NCBI RefSeq assembly: GCF_900095225.1
Contig: NZ_LT607420.1
Coordinates: forward strand, 184,396-248,395
DNA length: 64,000 nt
DNA from: Pseudomonas sp. UMAB-08
GTDB taxonomy: Bacteria > Pseudomonadota > Gammaproteobacteria > Pseudomonadales > Pseudomonadaceae
Direction of reading: 5' to 3'
A program made the position numbers and the translations under genes. Below are positions 45,805-55,950 of this stretch, piece after piece; the first letter of the stretch is position 1; each line of letters opens with the position of its first letter. The notes below the pieces were generated by a model. That model ran no database searches, was not told where the DNA came from, and worked only from the letters and a program-made list of their open reading frames with translations.

Positions 45805-48800
45805 ATGCTTAACAAAGGATTGTTTCTGGCCTGTGTGCTGACGCTGCTAAGCGCCTGCGATTCGTCCACTTCACACAAGGCTGCGCCGGCCTCCGCACCC
45901 AATCCGGCCGCAGCGGTCGTTGAGTCGAGCAAGCCCAAACCCGCACTGGATCTTCCCGCCCTGAGCCAACGCTATGCGGGCCGTGAACTGACGGTGGTCG
46001 ATGTCTCGGAAATCCAGGTCGACGGCGCGAGCACCCTGTCCGTGAGCTTTTCCGTGCCGCTGGACCCGGAGCAGAAGTTCGCTGAAAAGCTGCACCTGGT
46101 GGACACCAAAACCGGCAAGGTCGACGGCGCCTGGGAGCTCTCCGACAATTTGATGGAGCTGCGTCTGCGCCATCTTGAGCCTCAGCGCAAATTGGTCCTG
46201 ACCCTGGATGCCGGTCTGCTCGGGGTGAACAAGGCCAAGCTCGCCGCGGAATACATCAGTCGCCTGGAAACCAGCGATCTGCAAGCCACCGTCGGTTTCG
46301 CCAGCCGTGGCAGCTTGTTGCCGACCCGGTTGGCCGAAGGTCTGCCGGTGATCGCGTTGAACGTCGCCAAGGTCGATGTTGAATTCTTCCGCATCAAGCC
46401 CGAATCCCTGCCTGCGTTTCTCAGCCAATGGGGCCGTAGCAGCACCCTGCAGGGTTATGAATCCAAAGACCTGTTGCCGATGGCCGATCTGGTCTATGGC
46501 GGCCGCTTTGACCTGAACCCGGCGCGCAATACACGGGAAACCCTGTTGCTGCCGATTGCCGGTCTCAAGCCGTTGCAACAGCCAGGCGTCTATCTGGCGG
46601 TCATGCGTGCCTCGGGCACTTACAACTATTCCCAGCCTGCGACCTTGTTCACCCTGAGTGACATCGGCCTGTCGGTGCATCGTTATCAGAATCGTCTGGA
46701 CGTGTTCACCCAAGCGCTGGAGGGCGGTAAGGCCCTGAGCGGTATCGAGCTTGAACTGTATGACGCCGATGGTCGCGTGGTCGGCCAGGGCAAAACCGAT
46801 AACGCCGGGCACGCCCAATTACCGTTGCCCGCCAAGGCTGAAGTGCTGCTGGCGCATCAAGGTGAACAGACCAGCCTGCTGCGCCTGAACAGCGCGGCGC
46901 TGGACCTGGCCGAATTCGATATCACGGGGCCTAAAGCCCACCCCCTGCAATTCTTCGTCTTCGGCCCGCGTGATCTGTATCGCCCCGGCGAAACCGTGTT
47001 GCTCAACGGCCTGCTGCGTGACAGCGACGGCAAGGACGTGAAACCGCAACCGATTAGCGTCGAAGTGCGTCGACCGGATGAACAGGTCAGCCGCAAGTTC
47101 GTCTGGGAAGCTGATGCGACATCGCTCTATCAATATCAATTGCAACTCGCGGGTGAAGCGCCGACCGGGCGCTGGCAACTGGTCTTCGATTTGGGAGACG
47201 GCAAACCGCAGGTGTATGAGTTCCAGGTCGAGGACTTCCTGCCGGAGCGTCTGGCGCTGGAAATCAAGGGCAGCGACACAGCGCTCAGCCCGGCCGACAA
47301 CGCTGATTTCAACATCAATGGCCGCTACCTGTACGGCGCCCCGGCATCGGGTAATCGCCTGACGGGTCAGCTGTATGTCCGGCCGTTGCGTGACGCAGTA
47401 AACGCCTTGCCCGGTTACCAGTTTGGCTCGATCACCGAAGAGGAACTGAGTCAGGACCTGGACCTGGAAGAAAGCACCCTCGACGCCAATGGCGAGCTGA
47501 CCCTCGAGGTGGAGAGCAAATGGGCGCAGGCCAAATCGCCGCTGCAACTGATACTCCAAGCCAGTCTGCAAGAGTCTGGCGGACGTCCGATTACCCGGCG
47601 TTTGGTGCAACCGGTATGGCCAGCAGACCGTCTGCCGGGGCTGCGAGCCCTGTTCGACGGTGATCAGACCGATGGCAACGGTCCGGCCGAATTCGAGCTG
47701 CTGGTGGCTGACAGCGAAGGCCACAAACTGGCCGCCGATAACCTCAAGGTGCGGCTGGTGCGTGAGCGCCGCGACTACTACTGGAACTACTCGGAGAGCG
47801 ATGGCTGGAGCTCTCGCTATAACGAGAAGTTCCTGAACCTCGACGAAGAAACCCTGAGCATCAAACAAGGCGACACCGTCAAAATCAGCTTCCCGGTAGA
47901 GTGGGGTCCTTACCGCGTCGAAGTCGAAGACCCGGCCACCGGGATGATCAGCAGCCTGCGCTTCTGGGCCGGCTACCGCTGGCAGGACAACGCCGAAGGC
48001 GGCGCGGTGCGTCCGGATCAGGTCAAATTGGCGCTGGACAAACCGGCTTACGCCGATGGCGATACGGTCAACGTCACCGTCACACCTCCGGCGGCAGGCA
48101 AGGGTTACTTGTTGGTCGAGTCCAGCGACGGACCGTTGTGGTGGCAGGAAATCGACGTGCCGGCCGAAGGCAAACGCTTCGATATTGCGCTGGATAAACA
48201 ATGGACGCGGCATGATCTGTACATCAGCGCGCTGGTGATTCGACCGGGCGAACGCAAAGCCAATATCACCCCGAAACGTGCGGTGGGCGTGCTTCATCTG
48301 CCGCTGGACCGATCACAACGCAAGCTGGCGCTGACGGTCACGACACCCGAGAAAATGCGGCCAAAGCAGCCATTGACCGTCAAGCTGCAAGCAAAAAACG
48401 CTGACGGCAGCGTGCCCAAAGAGGTGCATGTGCTGGTGTCTGCCGTGGACGTGGGCATCCTTAATATCACCGAGTACCCGACGCCGGACCCGTTCGCCAA
48501 CCTGTTCGGGCGCAAGGCGTATGGCGCTGATCAACTGGACATCTACGGGCAACTGATCGAAGCAGGGCGGGGCCGTTTGGCGAGTCTGGCGTTCGGTGGC
48601 GATGCAGCGTTGGCCAAGGGCGGTAAACGTCCTGAAACCAGCGTGAACATCGTGGCGCTGCAAAGCGCGCCGGTGACCCTGAATGCGCAGGGCGAAGGTG
48701 AAATCAGTGTCGATATCCCCGACTTCAACGGTGAGCTACGGATCATGGCGCAGGCCTGGACGGGCGAGCGTTATGGCATGGCCGAAGCGAAAACCGTGGT

Positions 48801-50721
48801 CGCCGCGCCGCTGATTGCCGAGCTGTCAGCCCCACGGTTTCTCGCGGGAGGCGATCAGACTCAACTGGCACTGGACCTGTCGAACTTGTCCGGCAAAGCA
48901 CAAACGCTGAAGGTACAACTCAGTGCTGAAGGGCAACTGAGCGTGATCAATGCCGCCAGCGCCGGTCAGAGTGTTGAATTGGCCCAGGGCCAGCGCATCA
49001 CGTTGCAGATTCCGGTACGCGCCGACGGTGGTTTTGGCCAAGGGAAAATCAAGGTGGTCGTGCAAGGGCTGGACTTGCCGGGGGAAAGCTTGCCAGCGTT
49101 TAGTCGCGAGTGGACCTTGGGTGTGCGGCCGGCCTACCCGGCGCTGCTCAAACACTACCGTGCGGTGCTCAAGGATCAAGCCTGGAGCCTGCCCGAGGGC
49201 GCGCTTGAAGCCTTCGAACCGGCTGGGCGCGAAGCGTTGCTGTCGGTGTCGAGTCGGCCGCCGCTGAACCTTGGCGAGCAGATTCGGGCGCTGAAAGCCT
49301 ACCCTTATGGCTGTCTGGAGCAGACCGCCAGCGGCCTGTACCCATCGCTGTATGCCGATGCCGCGAGCCTGAAACGCCTGGGCCTGGAAGGCGAGCCTGA
49401 TGCCGATCGCAAGCGCAAGATCGAGCTGGGGATCGAGCGACTGCTGGGTATGCAACGTTACAACGGCAGCTTCGGTTTATGGGGCGCTGATGGCGAAGAG
49501 GAATACTGGCTGACCGCGTACGTCACCGATTTCCTCCTGCGGGCCCGCGAACAGGGATTTTCCGTGCCACCTGAGGCCTTGAAAAAAGCCAATGAACGGC
49601 TGCTGCGTTACGTGCAGGAACGCAATCTGATCGAAGTCAATTACAGCGAGGATGCCGAACACACCCGCTTTGCCGTGCAGGCTTACGCCGGCTTGGTGCT
49701 GGCGCGTAGCCAACAGGCACCGTTGGGCGCTTTGCGCAGTTTGTTTGATCGGCGCACCGATGCGCGCTCGGGTTTGCCGCTGGTGCAGCTGTCGATAGCG
49801 CTGGAAAAAATGGGTGATAAACCGCGTGCCGAACAGGCGCTGATCGGCGGTCTTGCGGCTACCCGAAAAGCCAATGACTGGCTCGCCGACTATGGCAGTC
49901 CGCTGCGCGATCAGGCGCTGATTTTCGCATTGCTCGAAGAGAACAATCTGGCGGCAGACAAGCGCGAAGAGCGGCTGTTTGAGCTCTCGGATCAACTGGC
50001 GGCCACGCAATGGTTGTCGACTCAGGAACGCAACTCGCTGTTCCTTGCCGGGCGTGGTGTGCTCGGCAAGCCGGAAGCCAACTGGGCTGCGCAATTGAGC
50101 AGCGGCACGCAAACGCTTGAGTTGAGCAACCATCAGCCGGGCCTCAAGCTTGAAGGCGCAACCCTGGCATCGCCGCTATCGTTGCAGAACACAGGCAGCA
50201 CGACCCTGTATCAACAGCTGACTATTTCCGGCTATCCACAGCAGCCGCCGCTGCCTGGGGGTGAGAACCTGAGCATTCGCCGCGAGTACCTGGGCATGAA
50301 GGGCCAGGGGCTGAACCTTAATGCGCTGAAAAGTGGTGAGCTGGTGCTGGTCCATCTCGAGGTCAAGGCCAAACAGCGGGTGCCCGATGCGCTGGTGGTG
50401 GACTTGCTACCAGCCGGTCTGGAACTGGAGAACCAGAACCTGGCGCAAAGTGCGGCGAGCCTGGCGGACGCCAGCAGTGAGGTCAAAGAGTGGCGTGAGT
50501 CGATGCAGAACGCCGGCCTCAAACATCAGGAGTTCCGCGATGACCGTTATGTGGCTGCGCTGAACCTGGACGCGTTTAACACGACGCACCTGCTGTACCT
50601 GGCGCGAGCGGTGACACCGGGCACCTACCGCGTGCCACCGCCGCAGGTTGAATCCATGTACCGGCCGAACTGGCAGGCATTGGGTGACGCGCCAGCGCAG
50701 ATGGTAGTGAAGGGGAAGTAG
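45805..50721 (+). CDS. yfhM: Bacterial alpha-2-macroglobulin lipoprotein (YfhM/ECAM type)
   Basis: Protease-trapping lipoprotein thought to protect the envelope, working with PBP1C. 1638 residues. Lipoprotein signal ending LSAC (Cys18) followed by Asp, which in E. coli favours inner-membrane retention. Macroglobulin domains follow (e.g. GPRDLYRPGETVLLNGLLRD). The thioester motif GCLEQ is intact at about Cys1170 in YPYGCLEQTASGLYPSLYAD. The C-terminal domain ends near VPPPQVESMYRPNW. The yfhM-pbpC pairing is conserved in many proteobacteria; here the two genes are separated by a small gene on the other strand. Confidence 0.93.
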   Translation: MLNKGLFLACVLTLLSACDSSTSHKAAPASAPNPAAAVVESSKPKPALDLPALSQRYAGRELTVVDVSEIQVDGASTLSVSFSVPLDPEQKFAEKLHLVDTKTGKVDGAWELSDNLMELRLRHLEPQRKLVLTLDAGLLGVNKAKLAAEYISRLETSDLQATVGFASRGSLLPTRLAEGLPVIALNVAKVDVEFFRIKPESLPAFLSQWGRSSTLQGYESKDLLPMADLVYGGRFDLNPARNTRETLLLPIAGLKPLQQPGVYLAVMRASGTYNYSQPATLFTLSDIGLSVHRYQNRLDVFTQALEGGKALSGIELELYDADGRVVGQGKTDNAGHAQLPLPAKAEVLLAHQGEQTSLLRLNSAALDLAEFDITGPKAHPLQFFVFGPRDLYRPGETVLLNGLLRDSDGKDVKPQPISVEVRRPDEQVSRKFVWEADATSLYQYQLQLAGEAPTGRWQLVFDLGDGKPQVYEFQVEDFLPERLALEIKGSDTALSPADNADFNINGRYLYGAPASGNRLTGQLYVRPLRDAVNALPGYQFGSITEEELSQDLDLEESTLDANGELTLEVESKWAQAKSPLQLILQASLQESGGRPITRRLVQPVWPADRLPGLRALFDGDQTDGNGPAEFELLVADSEGHKLAADNLKVRLVRERRDYYWNYSESDGWSSRYNEKFLNLDEETLSIKQGDTVKISFPVEWGPYRVEVEDPATGMISSLRFWAGYRWQDNAEGGAVRPDQVKLALDKPAYADGDTVNVTVTPPAAGKGYLLVESSDGPLWWQEIDVPAEGKRFDIALDKQWTRHDLYISALVIRPGERKANITPKRAVGVLHLPLDRSQRKLALTVTTPEKMRPKQPLTVKLQAKNADGSVPKEVHVLVSAVDVGILNITEYPTPDPFANLFGRKAYGADQLDIYGQLIEAGRGRLASLAFGGDAALAKGGKRPETSVNIVALQSAPVTLNAQGEGEISVDIPDFNGELRIMAQAWTGERYGMAEAKTVVAAPLIAELSAPRFLAGGDQTQLALDLSNLSGKAQTLKVQLSAEGQLSVINAASAGQSVELAQGQRITLQIPVRADGGFGQGKIKVVVQGLDLPGESLPAFSREWTLGVRPAYPALLKHYRAVLKDQAWSLPEGALEAFEPAGREALLSVSSRPPLNLGEQIRALKAYPYGCLEQTASGLYPSLYADAASLKRLGLEGEPDADRKRKIELGIERLLGMQRYNGSFGLWGADGEEEYWLTAYVTDFLLRAREQGFSVPPEALKKANERLLRYVQERNLIEVNYSEDAEHTRFAVQAYAGLVLARSQQAPLGALRSLFDRRTDARSGLPLVQLSIALEKMGDKPRAEQALIGGLAATRKANDWLADYGSPLRDQALIFALLEENNLAADKREERLFELSDQLAATQWLSTQERNSLFLAGRGVLGKPEANWAAQLSSGTQTLELSNHQPGLKLEGATLASPLSLQNTGSTTLYQQLTISGYPQQPPLPGGENLSIRREYLGMKGQGLNLNALKSGELVLVHLEVKAKQRVPDALVVDLLPAGLELENQNLAQSAASLADASSEVKEWRESMQNAGLKHQEFRDDRYVAALNLDAFNTTHLLYLARAVTPGTYRVPPPQVESMYRPNWQALGDAPAQMVVKGK

Positions 50722-50740
50722 CTTGTAATCGTTCACTTTG

Positions 50741-50775
50741 TAGGCGCTGCCGAAGGCAGCTTTCGGCAGCGCCTA
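50741..50775. repeat. REP-like palindrome after yfhM
   Basis: TAGGCGCTGCCGAA (50741-50754) pairs perfectly with TTCGGCAGCGCCTA (50762-50775) around a seven-base loop. The sequence GTAGGCGCTGCCGAAGGC is typical of Pseudomonas extragenic palindromes. It lies between convergent genes and may act as a weak bidirectional transcription barrier. Confidence 0.75.
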
Positions 50776-50792
50776 TAGGTGGGCGGCGTTTG

Positions 50793-51086
50793 CTAGTGAA
50801 TTATCCAGCTCAATAACCACAGGCCCAGAATCAGATAGAAGATGCCGAACACGATCGAGGCGCGCATGAAGGCGCGGATGGCGGAGTACAACAGCATCAG
50901 GCCGATGATCAGCGCCAGGATGCTGATCAGCGACGTGTCCATCCCCAGCGTTCTGGACAGGCCTTCGACAAAATTGCCACCTGCATGAGCCAGCAGATTG
51001 AATAGCCCATCCAATCCATTCACGATAAATCGAATCACGGCGCCCAGCGCCTGGCCGAGCCATTCGAAAAAGCTTTCTACCTGCAT
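50793..51086 (-). CDS. Small hydrophobic protein between yfhM and pbpC
   Basis: 97 residues from ATG 51086 (MQVESFFEWLGQALGAV), with AGGA 8 bases upstream. An amphipathic N-terminal half is followed by two close helices (SLISILALIIGLMLLYSAI, ASIVFGIFYLILGLWLLSWI). Function not recognised. Divergent from pbpC, with 89 bases for both promoters. Confidence 0.7.
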   Translation of the reverse strand: MQVESFFEWLGQALGAVIRFIVNGLDGLFNLLAHAGGNFVEGLSRTLGMDTSLISILALIIGLMLLYSAIRAFMRASIVFGIFYLILGLWLLSWIIH

Positions 51087-51175
51087 GTCTGATTCCTGAT
51101 GAGGCTGATAAAAGAACACCTGTGTTCGCTTGGGCTATCGGTCGTCTCGGCGAGTTCCCGAGATAATAGAGGCTC

Positions 51176-53512
51176 TTGCGTTTGAATCCCCGAAAACTTG
51201 CGCGCTGGACGATTGGCAGCCTGTTGCTGCTGATCGCCTTGCTGTGGCTGGCCGACCATCTCTGGCCGTTGCCGCTGCCCAAGGACGATCTGGCACGAGT
51301 GGTCCTGGCCGAGGACGGTACGCCGCTGTGGCGGTTTGCCGATGCCAATGGCGTGTGGCGCTACCCGGTGACGACTGATCAGGTGTCGCCGTATTACCTT
51401 GATGCTTTGCTGACGTACGAGGACCGCTGGTTCTATCAACATCCGGGGGTGAACCCGCTGGCGTTGGTCCGGGCGACCTGGCAGAACCTCAGCGGCGCAC
51501 GGGTGGTGTCGGGCGGCAGCACGTTGTCGATGCAAGTGGCGCGGTTGCTTGACCCGCATTCGCGAACCCTGCCTGGCAAGTTGCGCCAGTTGTGGCGCAC
51601 GGCACAGCTGGAATGGCACTTGTCCAAGGATCAGATCCTCGGCTTGTACCTTAACCGGGCGCCCTTCGGTGGGACGTTGCAGGGCGTGGCGGCCGCCAGC
51701 TGGGCATATTTGGGCAAATCGCCCTTGCAGCTGACCCGCGCCGATGCGGCGTTGCTTGCGGTCTTGCCTCAGGCGCCGAGTCGTTTGCGCCCTGACCGCC
51801 ACCCCAAGCGAGCGCAGGCAGCGCGGGACAAAGTGCTCACGCGGCTGGCCGAGTTTGAGGTCTGGCCACCATCAGCGGTCGATGAGGCACTGGAAGAACC
51901 GCTGCTCCTGGCGCCGCGTCAGGAACCGAGCCTTGCGCCGCTGCTCGCCCGGCGCTTGAACCGCGCCGACAGCCCGCCGCTGATTCGTACCACTATCGAC
52001 GCTACCTTACAGCGGCGTCTGGAGGATTTGCTGCTCGGTTGGCGCGCGCGCTTACCGGAGCACACGTCGGCGGCGATTCTGGTGGTCGAGGAAGAGACCA
52101 TGGCGGTGCGCGCCTACCTCGGTTCGGTTGATATCAACGATGCCCGGCGCTTCGGCCACGTCGACATGATTAGCGCGCTGCGTTCCCCGGGCTCGACCCT
52201 CAAGCCCTTTCTGTATGGCATGGCGCTGGACGCCGGGCTGATTCACTCCGAATCACTGCTGCAGGATGTGCCGCGTCGCTATGGCGATTATCGTCCGGGC
52301 AATTTTTCCTCTGGCTTCAGTGGCGCGGTCTCGGCCAGTAGTGCGTTGGCGATGTCGCTGAACCTGCCAGCGGTGCAATTGCTCGAAGCGTACGGCCCGA
52401 AACGCTTTGCCGCCGAGTTGCGCAACGGCGGTGTGCCGCTGACCCTGCCACCGTTGGCCGAGCCGAATCTGTCCTTGATTCTGGGGGGCGCGGGCAGTCG
52501 CCTGGAAGATCTGGTCAGCGGTTACAGTGCCTTTGCTCGCGGCGGGAAAAGCGCCAACCTGCGCCTGCAACCGCAAGACACATTGCGCGAACGACGGATG
52601 CTGTCGCCCGGTTCCGCGTGGATCGTGCGGCGTATTCTCAGCGGTCAGGCGCGGCCGGATATCGACCCCCACGCCGACCTGGTCCAGCGCCCGGTGCTGG
52701 CCTGGAAGACCGGCACCAGTTACGGCTTTCGCGATGCGTGGGCAATTGGCGTGGGGCCAAGGTTCCTGATCGGCATCTGGATCGGTCGCCCGGATGGCAC
52801 GCCGGTACCGGGGCAATTCGGCCTGGCGTCGGCGGCACCCTTGATGCTCCAGGTGCATGACATGCTGATCAACCGCGACAGCCAACGCGGCATTGCCGCC
52901 CCCGTGCAACCGGTGCCGATGAACGTGGGTGTCGCGGCGATCTGCTGGCCATTGGGCCAGCCCATGAGTAAAAGCGATCCGAACTGCCGACGTCAGCGTT
53001 TCGCCTGGACGCTGGACACCACCACGCCGCCGACCTTGCAGGCCGCCGATCAACCGCTCGGCCTGGGGTTGTTGGAGAAAGTCTGGGTCAACGGCAAAGG
53101 CCTGCGGGTTGCTGCCAATTGCCCCGACGCACAGCCTCGGGACATAGCATTGTGGCCTGCGCCGCTGGAGCCCTGGCTGCCCCGCCTGGAGCGCCGTGAC
53201 GCCCGTCTGCCGCCGAGCGATCCCGAGTGCCCACCCCAAGCCTCAAGCCTGGCAGCACCTTTGTCGGTGGTCGGTGTGCGCGAGGGTGATCAGTTGCGCC
53301 TGCCGACCGGCAGTAAGGACCTGCTGCGACTCACGCTCTCGGCGTTGGGCGGCAGTGGTCGGCGCTGGTGGTTTATCGATGGTGTGCCCATGGCCGACAC
53401 GGCTGACCAGGGCAGCTTCAACCCGACCCTGAGCCGGTTGGGACGCTATCAACTCAGCGTCCTCGATGAAGGCGGGCACACCGCGCGGGTTGAATTCAGC
53501 GTGGTGGATTGA
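51176..53512 (+). CDS. pbpC: Penicillin-binding protein 1C
   Basis: Bifunctional class A-like peptidoglycan synthase. 778 residues: N-terminal anchor (IGSLLLLIALLWLADHLWPL); GT51 transglycosylase with catalytic Glu in YEDRWFYQHPG and SGGSTLSMQVARLLD; transpeptidase with active serine about 340 in SPGSTLKPF, SLN motif in AMSLNLPA and KTG in LAWKTGTSYGF; PBP1C-specific C-terminal domain. The start is an uncommon TTG: 51176, or 51182, which is better spaced from AGAGG at 51168-51172. Neighbour of yfhM, as in E. coli. Confidence 0.93.
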   Translation: MRLNPRKLARWTIGSLLLLIALLWLADHLWPLPLPKDDLARVVLAEDGTPLWRFADANGVWRYPVTTDQVSPYYLDALLTYEDRWFYQHPGVNPLALVRATWQNLSGARVVSGGSTLSMQVARLLDPHSRTLPGKLRQLWRTAQLEWHLSKDQILGLYLNRAPFGGTLQGVAAASWAYLGKSPLQLTRADAALLAVLPQAPSRLRPDRHPKRAQAARDKVLTRLAEFEVWPPSAVDEALEEPLLLAPRQEPSLAPLLARRLNRADSPPLIRTTIDATLQRRLEDLLLGWRARLPEHTSAAILVVEEETMAVRAYLGSVDINDARRFGHVDMISALRSPGSTLKPFLYGMALDAGLIHSESLLQDVPRRYGDYRPGNFSSGFSGAVSASSALAMSLNLPAVQLLEAYGPKRFAAELRNGGVPLTLPPLAEPNLSLILGGAGSRLEDLVSGYSAFARGGKSANLRLQPQDTLRERRMLSPGSAWIVRRILSGQARPDIDPHADLVQRPVLAWKTGTSYGFRDAWAIGVGPRFLIGIWIGRPDGTPVPGQFGLASAAPLMLQVHDMLINRDSQRGIAAPVQPVPMNVGVAAICWPLGQPMSKSDPNCRRQRFAWTLDTTTPPTLQAADQPLGLGLLEKVWVNGKGLRVAANCPDAQPRDIALWPAPLEPWLPRLERRDARLPPSDPECPPQASSLAAPLSVVGVREGDQLRLPTGSKDLLRLTLSALGGSGRRWWFIDGVPMADTADQGSFNPTLSRLGRYQLSVLDEGGHTARVEFSVVD

Positions 53513-53577
53513 ATCGATCCCCTGTGCTTGATCCGCATCGTCGTGGCGACCTCACAGGGCCGGTCTGAAGGATCTGC

Positions 53578-54129
53578 TCAGCGTGGCGGATAGAGCATGA
53601 GCACCTTGGCCACGGTCTGCCGGATCGCTGTATCGCGGGCGGCCGGGTTGTTCGTGCCGGTGTCCACAATCTGTTCGGTACTGCCGCGCCACACCAGCTT
53701 GCCGTCTTTGCCGTCGAGCAAATCGATTTGCAGGGTGCTGACCTTGTAGTCGACGCTACGGGTTTCGCTCATGCCTCCCCATCCGCCCCAGCCATTACCC
53801 CATGGACCGGCGCCATAGTTGGTACTAATCATCTGCTGACGGTTCTCGACAATCAGGTAGGTTTGCACCTGGACATCAGCTTTGCCCCCTGTCTGTGCCA
53901 TGCGCAGCCCGCGTTGATCGAGTTGCTCAGCCACTGCCTGGCGAATGCGTTGTTCAGTCAGGTCGCTTTTTATCCGAGGATCATCGGGGCGGTATTGAAC
54001 CCCTGGCTCTTTCCAGCCCCAGGTTCGATAGGCGCCAAAGTCCCTTGAGGCATCGAAGTCGCGGTTGACCGGGGTTGCACAGGCACCGAGCAGCAACGCG
54101 AGAGACAGTACAGCCAAGGGGCGAAACAT
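53578..54129 (-). CDS. DUF4136 lipoprotein (first copy)
   Basis: 183 residues with a lipoprotein signal MFRPLAVLSLALLLGAC (Cys17). DUF4136 features: SRDFGAYRTWGWKEPGVQY, LDQRGLRMAQTGGKADVQVQ, and DLLDGKDGKLVWRGSTE. A Gly/Trp/Asn-rich loop lies near residue 115. Function unknown. Downstream of a second DUF4136 gene by 19 bases, so one operon and probably a tandem duplication. Confidence 0.85.
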   Translation of the reverse strand: MFRPLAVLSLALLLGACATPVNRDFDASRDFGAYRTWGWKEPGVQYRPDDPRIKSDLTEQRIRQAVAEQLDQRGLRMAQTGGKADVQVQTYLIVENRQQMISTNYGAGPWGNGWGGWGGMSETRSVDYKVSTLQIDLLDGKDGKLVWRGSTEQIVDTGTNNPAARDTAIRQTVAKVLMLYPPR

Positions 54130-54148
54130 GATGGTTCTCCGGTAACGA

Positions 54149-54778
54149 TTACGAGGGAGGGTACGCCTTCAGGGCTTGCTGCACCGCCTGACGCAAGGCC
54201 TTGCCACGGGCGGACTGGTCGCCGCCACTGGCCGTTTCGGCGCTCGCACTCCACACAGGTTGACCACTTTGGCCGTCGAACAGGCTGATGCGCACCACGA
54301 TCACTTGCTCTTGATACGTACGCACGATGGGGACCGTTGCATACGCGCCATAACCGCCGCCGTGATAGCCGTCGTAATGGCTATAACCCATTCCACCCCC
54401 GTAGTAAGGATTGTAGGCGTCCTCACGGTATTGTCGCAGGCGTGTTTCCAGGCGCACATCGGCGCTCACGCGCACGTCTGCCGGTTGATTGTTCATCGCC
54501 GGGCGTAAGCCGCGCTGATCCAGGCCATTGCCGATAGCTTCAGCCAGTTGCGCCGAATCCGCCCATGCCGAACCTGTCGGAAGCTGGCCGTTGACCCAGG
54601 CCCAGTTGCGATAACGCCCATAATCGCGGGTCGGTGCCGGGTAGGCGCTCAGGTCCAGCGTATTGGCCGCTTGCGCCGGTGCCGGTGGTATAGGGTTGGC
54701 GCTGGCGACATAGGGATTGCTGCTCTGACAGGCGCTGAGGCCCAGGCAGAGCAGGATTAAAGCGAGGCGGCACGTCAT
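54149..54778 (-). CDS. DUF4136 lipoprotein (second copy)
   Basis: 209 residues from ATG 54778 ([17 protein letters not shown], lipobox Cys17), with GGAG 6 bases upstream; the frame is open to 54997 but that part overlaps cmoM. DUF4136-like: [37 protein letters not shown] and [17 protein letters not shown] parallel the first copy. A Tyr/Gly-rich insert ([19 protein letters not shown]) lies in the middle. First gene of the pair. Confidence 0.84.
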   Translation of the reverse strand: MTCRLALILLCLGLSACQSSNPYVASANPIPPAPAQAANTLDLSAYPAPTRDYGRYRNWAWVNGQLPTGSAWADSAQLAEAIGNGLDQRGLRPAMNNQPADVRVSADVRLETRLRQYREDAYNPYYGGGMGYSHYDGYHGGGYGAYATVPIVRTYQEQVIVVRISLFDGQSGQPVWSASAETASGGDQSARGKALRQAVQQALKAYPPS

Positions 54779-54815
54779 GATGGTCTCCGCTATGAGCCTC
54801 TTGGCGATGAACAAC

Positions 54816-55565
54816 TTACTGTGGCTTGCACATCCAGTGCAGATAGCGCCCCAAGCCTGCAAAGGCAGGGTGGCGACGGTGGGCCAGTTCCATTTCCAGC
54901 AAATCCGCGAGTTGGACCCTGGCCTGAAATTCAGGCGGCATATAGTCGTGGAAAACCCGTACGCCACTTTGGGTTTCGACCCGCCACAGAGGTTCAAGTT
55001 GCGCCGCTAATTCGCGCGGATCAAGGGGTTGTTGCGGGGTCAGGCTTTGCTTTTCTCCCGCCATGTCATTTTTGCGCATTTTGCGGAAATGACCTTTGAG
55101 CAGATTGCGATAAATCAAGGCGTCGCGGTTATAAAACGCCAGCGAGAGCCAGCCGTCTTTCTGGGTCAGTTGGTGCAGGACTGGCAGGATCGCGTGGGGT
55201 TCTGCGAGCCATTCCAGCACGGCGTGACAGATCACCAGATCATAAGGTTCGGTCAGTTGGCCGAGCAATTGTTGCCAGGAGGCCTGAATGAAAGTCGCGC
55301 TTTGCCCTGCATCGGCAAAGCGTTGGCGTGCGCTGTCGAGCATGGGTTCGGCCGGTTCGGCCAGCGTCACCTGATGCCCGCGTTCGGCCAGCCACAACGA
55401 CATATGGCCCAACCCGGCGCCGATGTCCAGGACCCGCAGAGGCCGGTCAGGCAGCACCTCGATAAGGTCAGCCTGCAGAACGGCGAGACGGATGGCACCT
55501 TTGGCGCCGCCATAGATTTTTTCGGCAAAACGGGTCGCCAGCAGATCGAAATGACGGTCGCTCAT
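54816..55565 (-). CDS. cmoM: tRNA 5-carboxymethoxyuridine methyltransferase CmoM
   Basis: SAM-dependent methylation of cmo5U34 to mcmo5U34 in tRNA. 249 residues: opening [23 protein letters not shown]-binding [52 protein letters not shown], and the near-terminal [10 protein letters not shown] and [12 protein letters not shown], all matching E. coli CmoM (SmtA) by eye. Its start overlaps the stop of the MazG-like gene by four bases. Confidence 0.9.
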   Translation of the reverse strand: MSDRHFDLLATRFAEKIYGGAKGAIRLAVLQADLIEVLPDRPLRVLDIGAGLGHMSLWLAERGHQVTLAEPAEPMLDSARQRFADAGQSATFIQASWQQLLGQLTEPYDLVICHAVLEWLAEPHAILPVLHQLTQKDGWLSLAFYNRDALIYRNLLKGHFRKMRKNDMAGEKQSLTPQQPLDPRELAAQLEPLWRVETQSGVRVFHDYMPPEFQARVQLADLLEMELAHRRHPAFAGLGRYLHWMCKPQ

Positions 55566-55867
55566 TTGCTGAAACGCCGTTCGCTGTCGGCCAGTTTATT
55601 GCGCACCACTTGATCCATATCCAGCCCCAACTCGCTGCACATCAGCAGCAGATACAAAACGATGTCGCCCACTTCCTGCCCTGCATGCGCCAGTTGCTCA
55701 GCCGGCAGTTGTCGCGACTGGTCTTCGCTGAGCCATTGGAAAATTTCGACCAGCTCGGCCATTTCCACACTGGCAGCCATGGCCAGGTTTTTTGGGCTGT
55801 GGAATGGACGCCAGTCATTCTGGTCGCGGATCTGGTGCAGGCGTTGGGTGAGTTCGTCGAGGTTCAT
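55562..55867 (-). CDS. MazG-like nucleotide pyrophosphohydrolase
   Basis: 101 residues from ATG 55867 (MNLDELTQRLHQIRD), with GGAGAG upstream. Single MazG-type helical domain: FHSPKNLAMAASVEMAELVE supplies the metal-binding ExxE, and HAGQEVGDIVLYLLLMCSEL the second acidic pair. Of the short RS21-C6/dCTPase-like branch, probably clearing non-canonical dNTPs. Translationally coupled to cmoM. Confidence 0.85.
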   Translation of the reverse strand: MNLDELTQRLHQIRDQNDWRPFHSPKNLAMAASVEMAELVEIFQWLSEDQSRQLPAEQLAHAGQEVGDIVLYLLLMCSELGLDMDQVVRNKLADSERRFSK

Positions 55868-55950
55868 GGGGCTCTCCTGAAGGCGTGTAGCTTCAAGGGG
55901 ATGACGGCCGGAAGCAAGTGCTTCGAACGGCTGGAGCCTCTGTGTGTGGC

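Noticed and set aside
45871..48297. Two long open frames (315 and 492 residues) opposite yfhM
   Set aside because: They mirror a strongly supported alpha-2-macroglobulin gene; Gln/Arg/His-rich composition is typical of antisense shadows.
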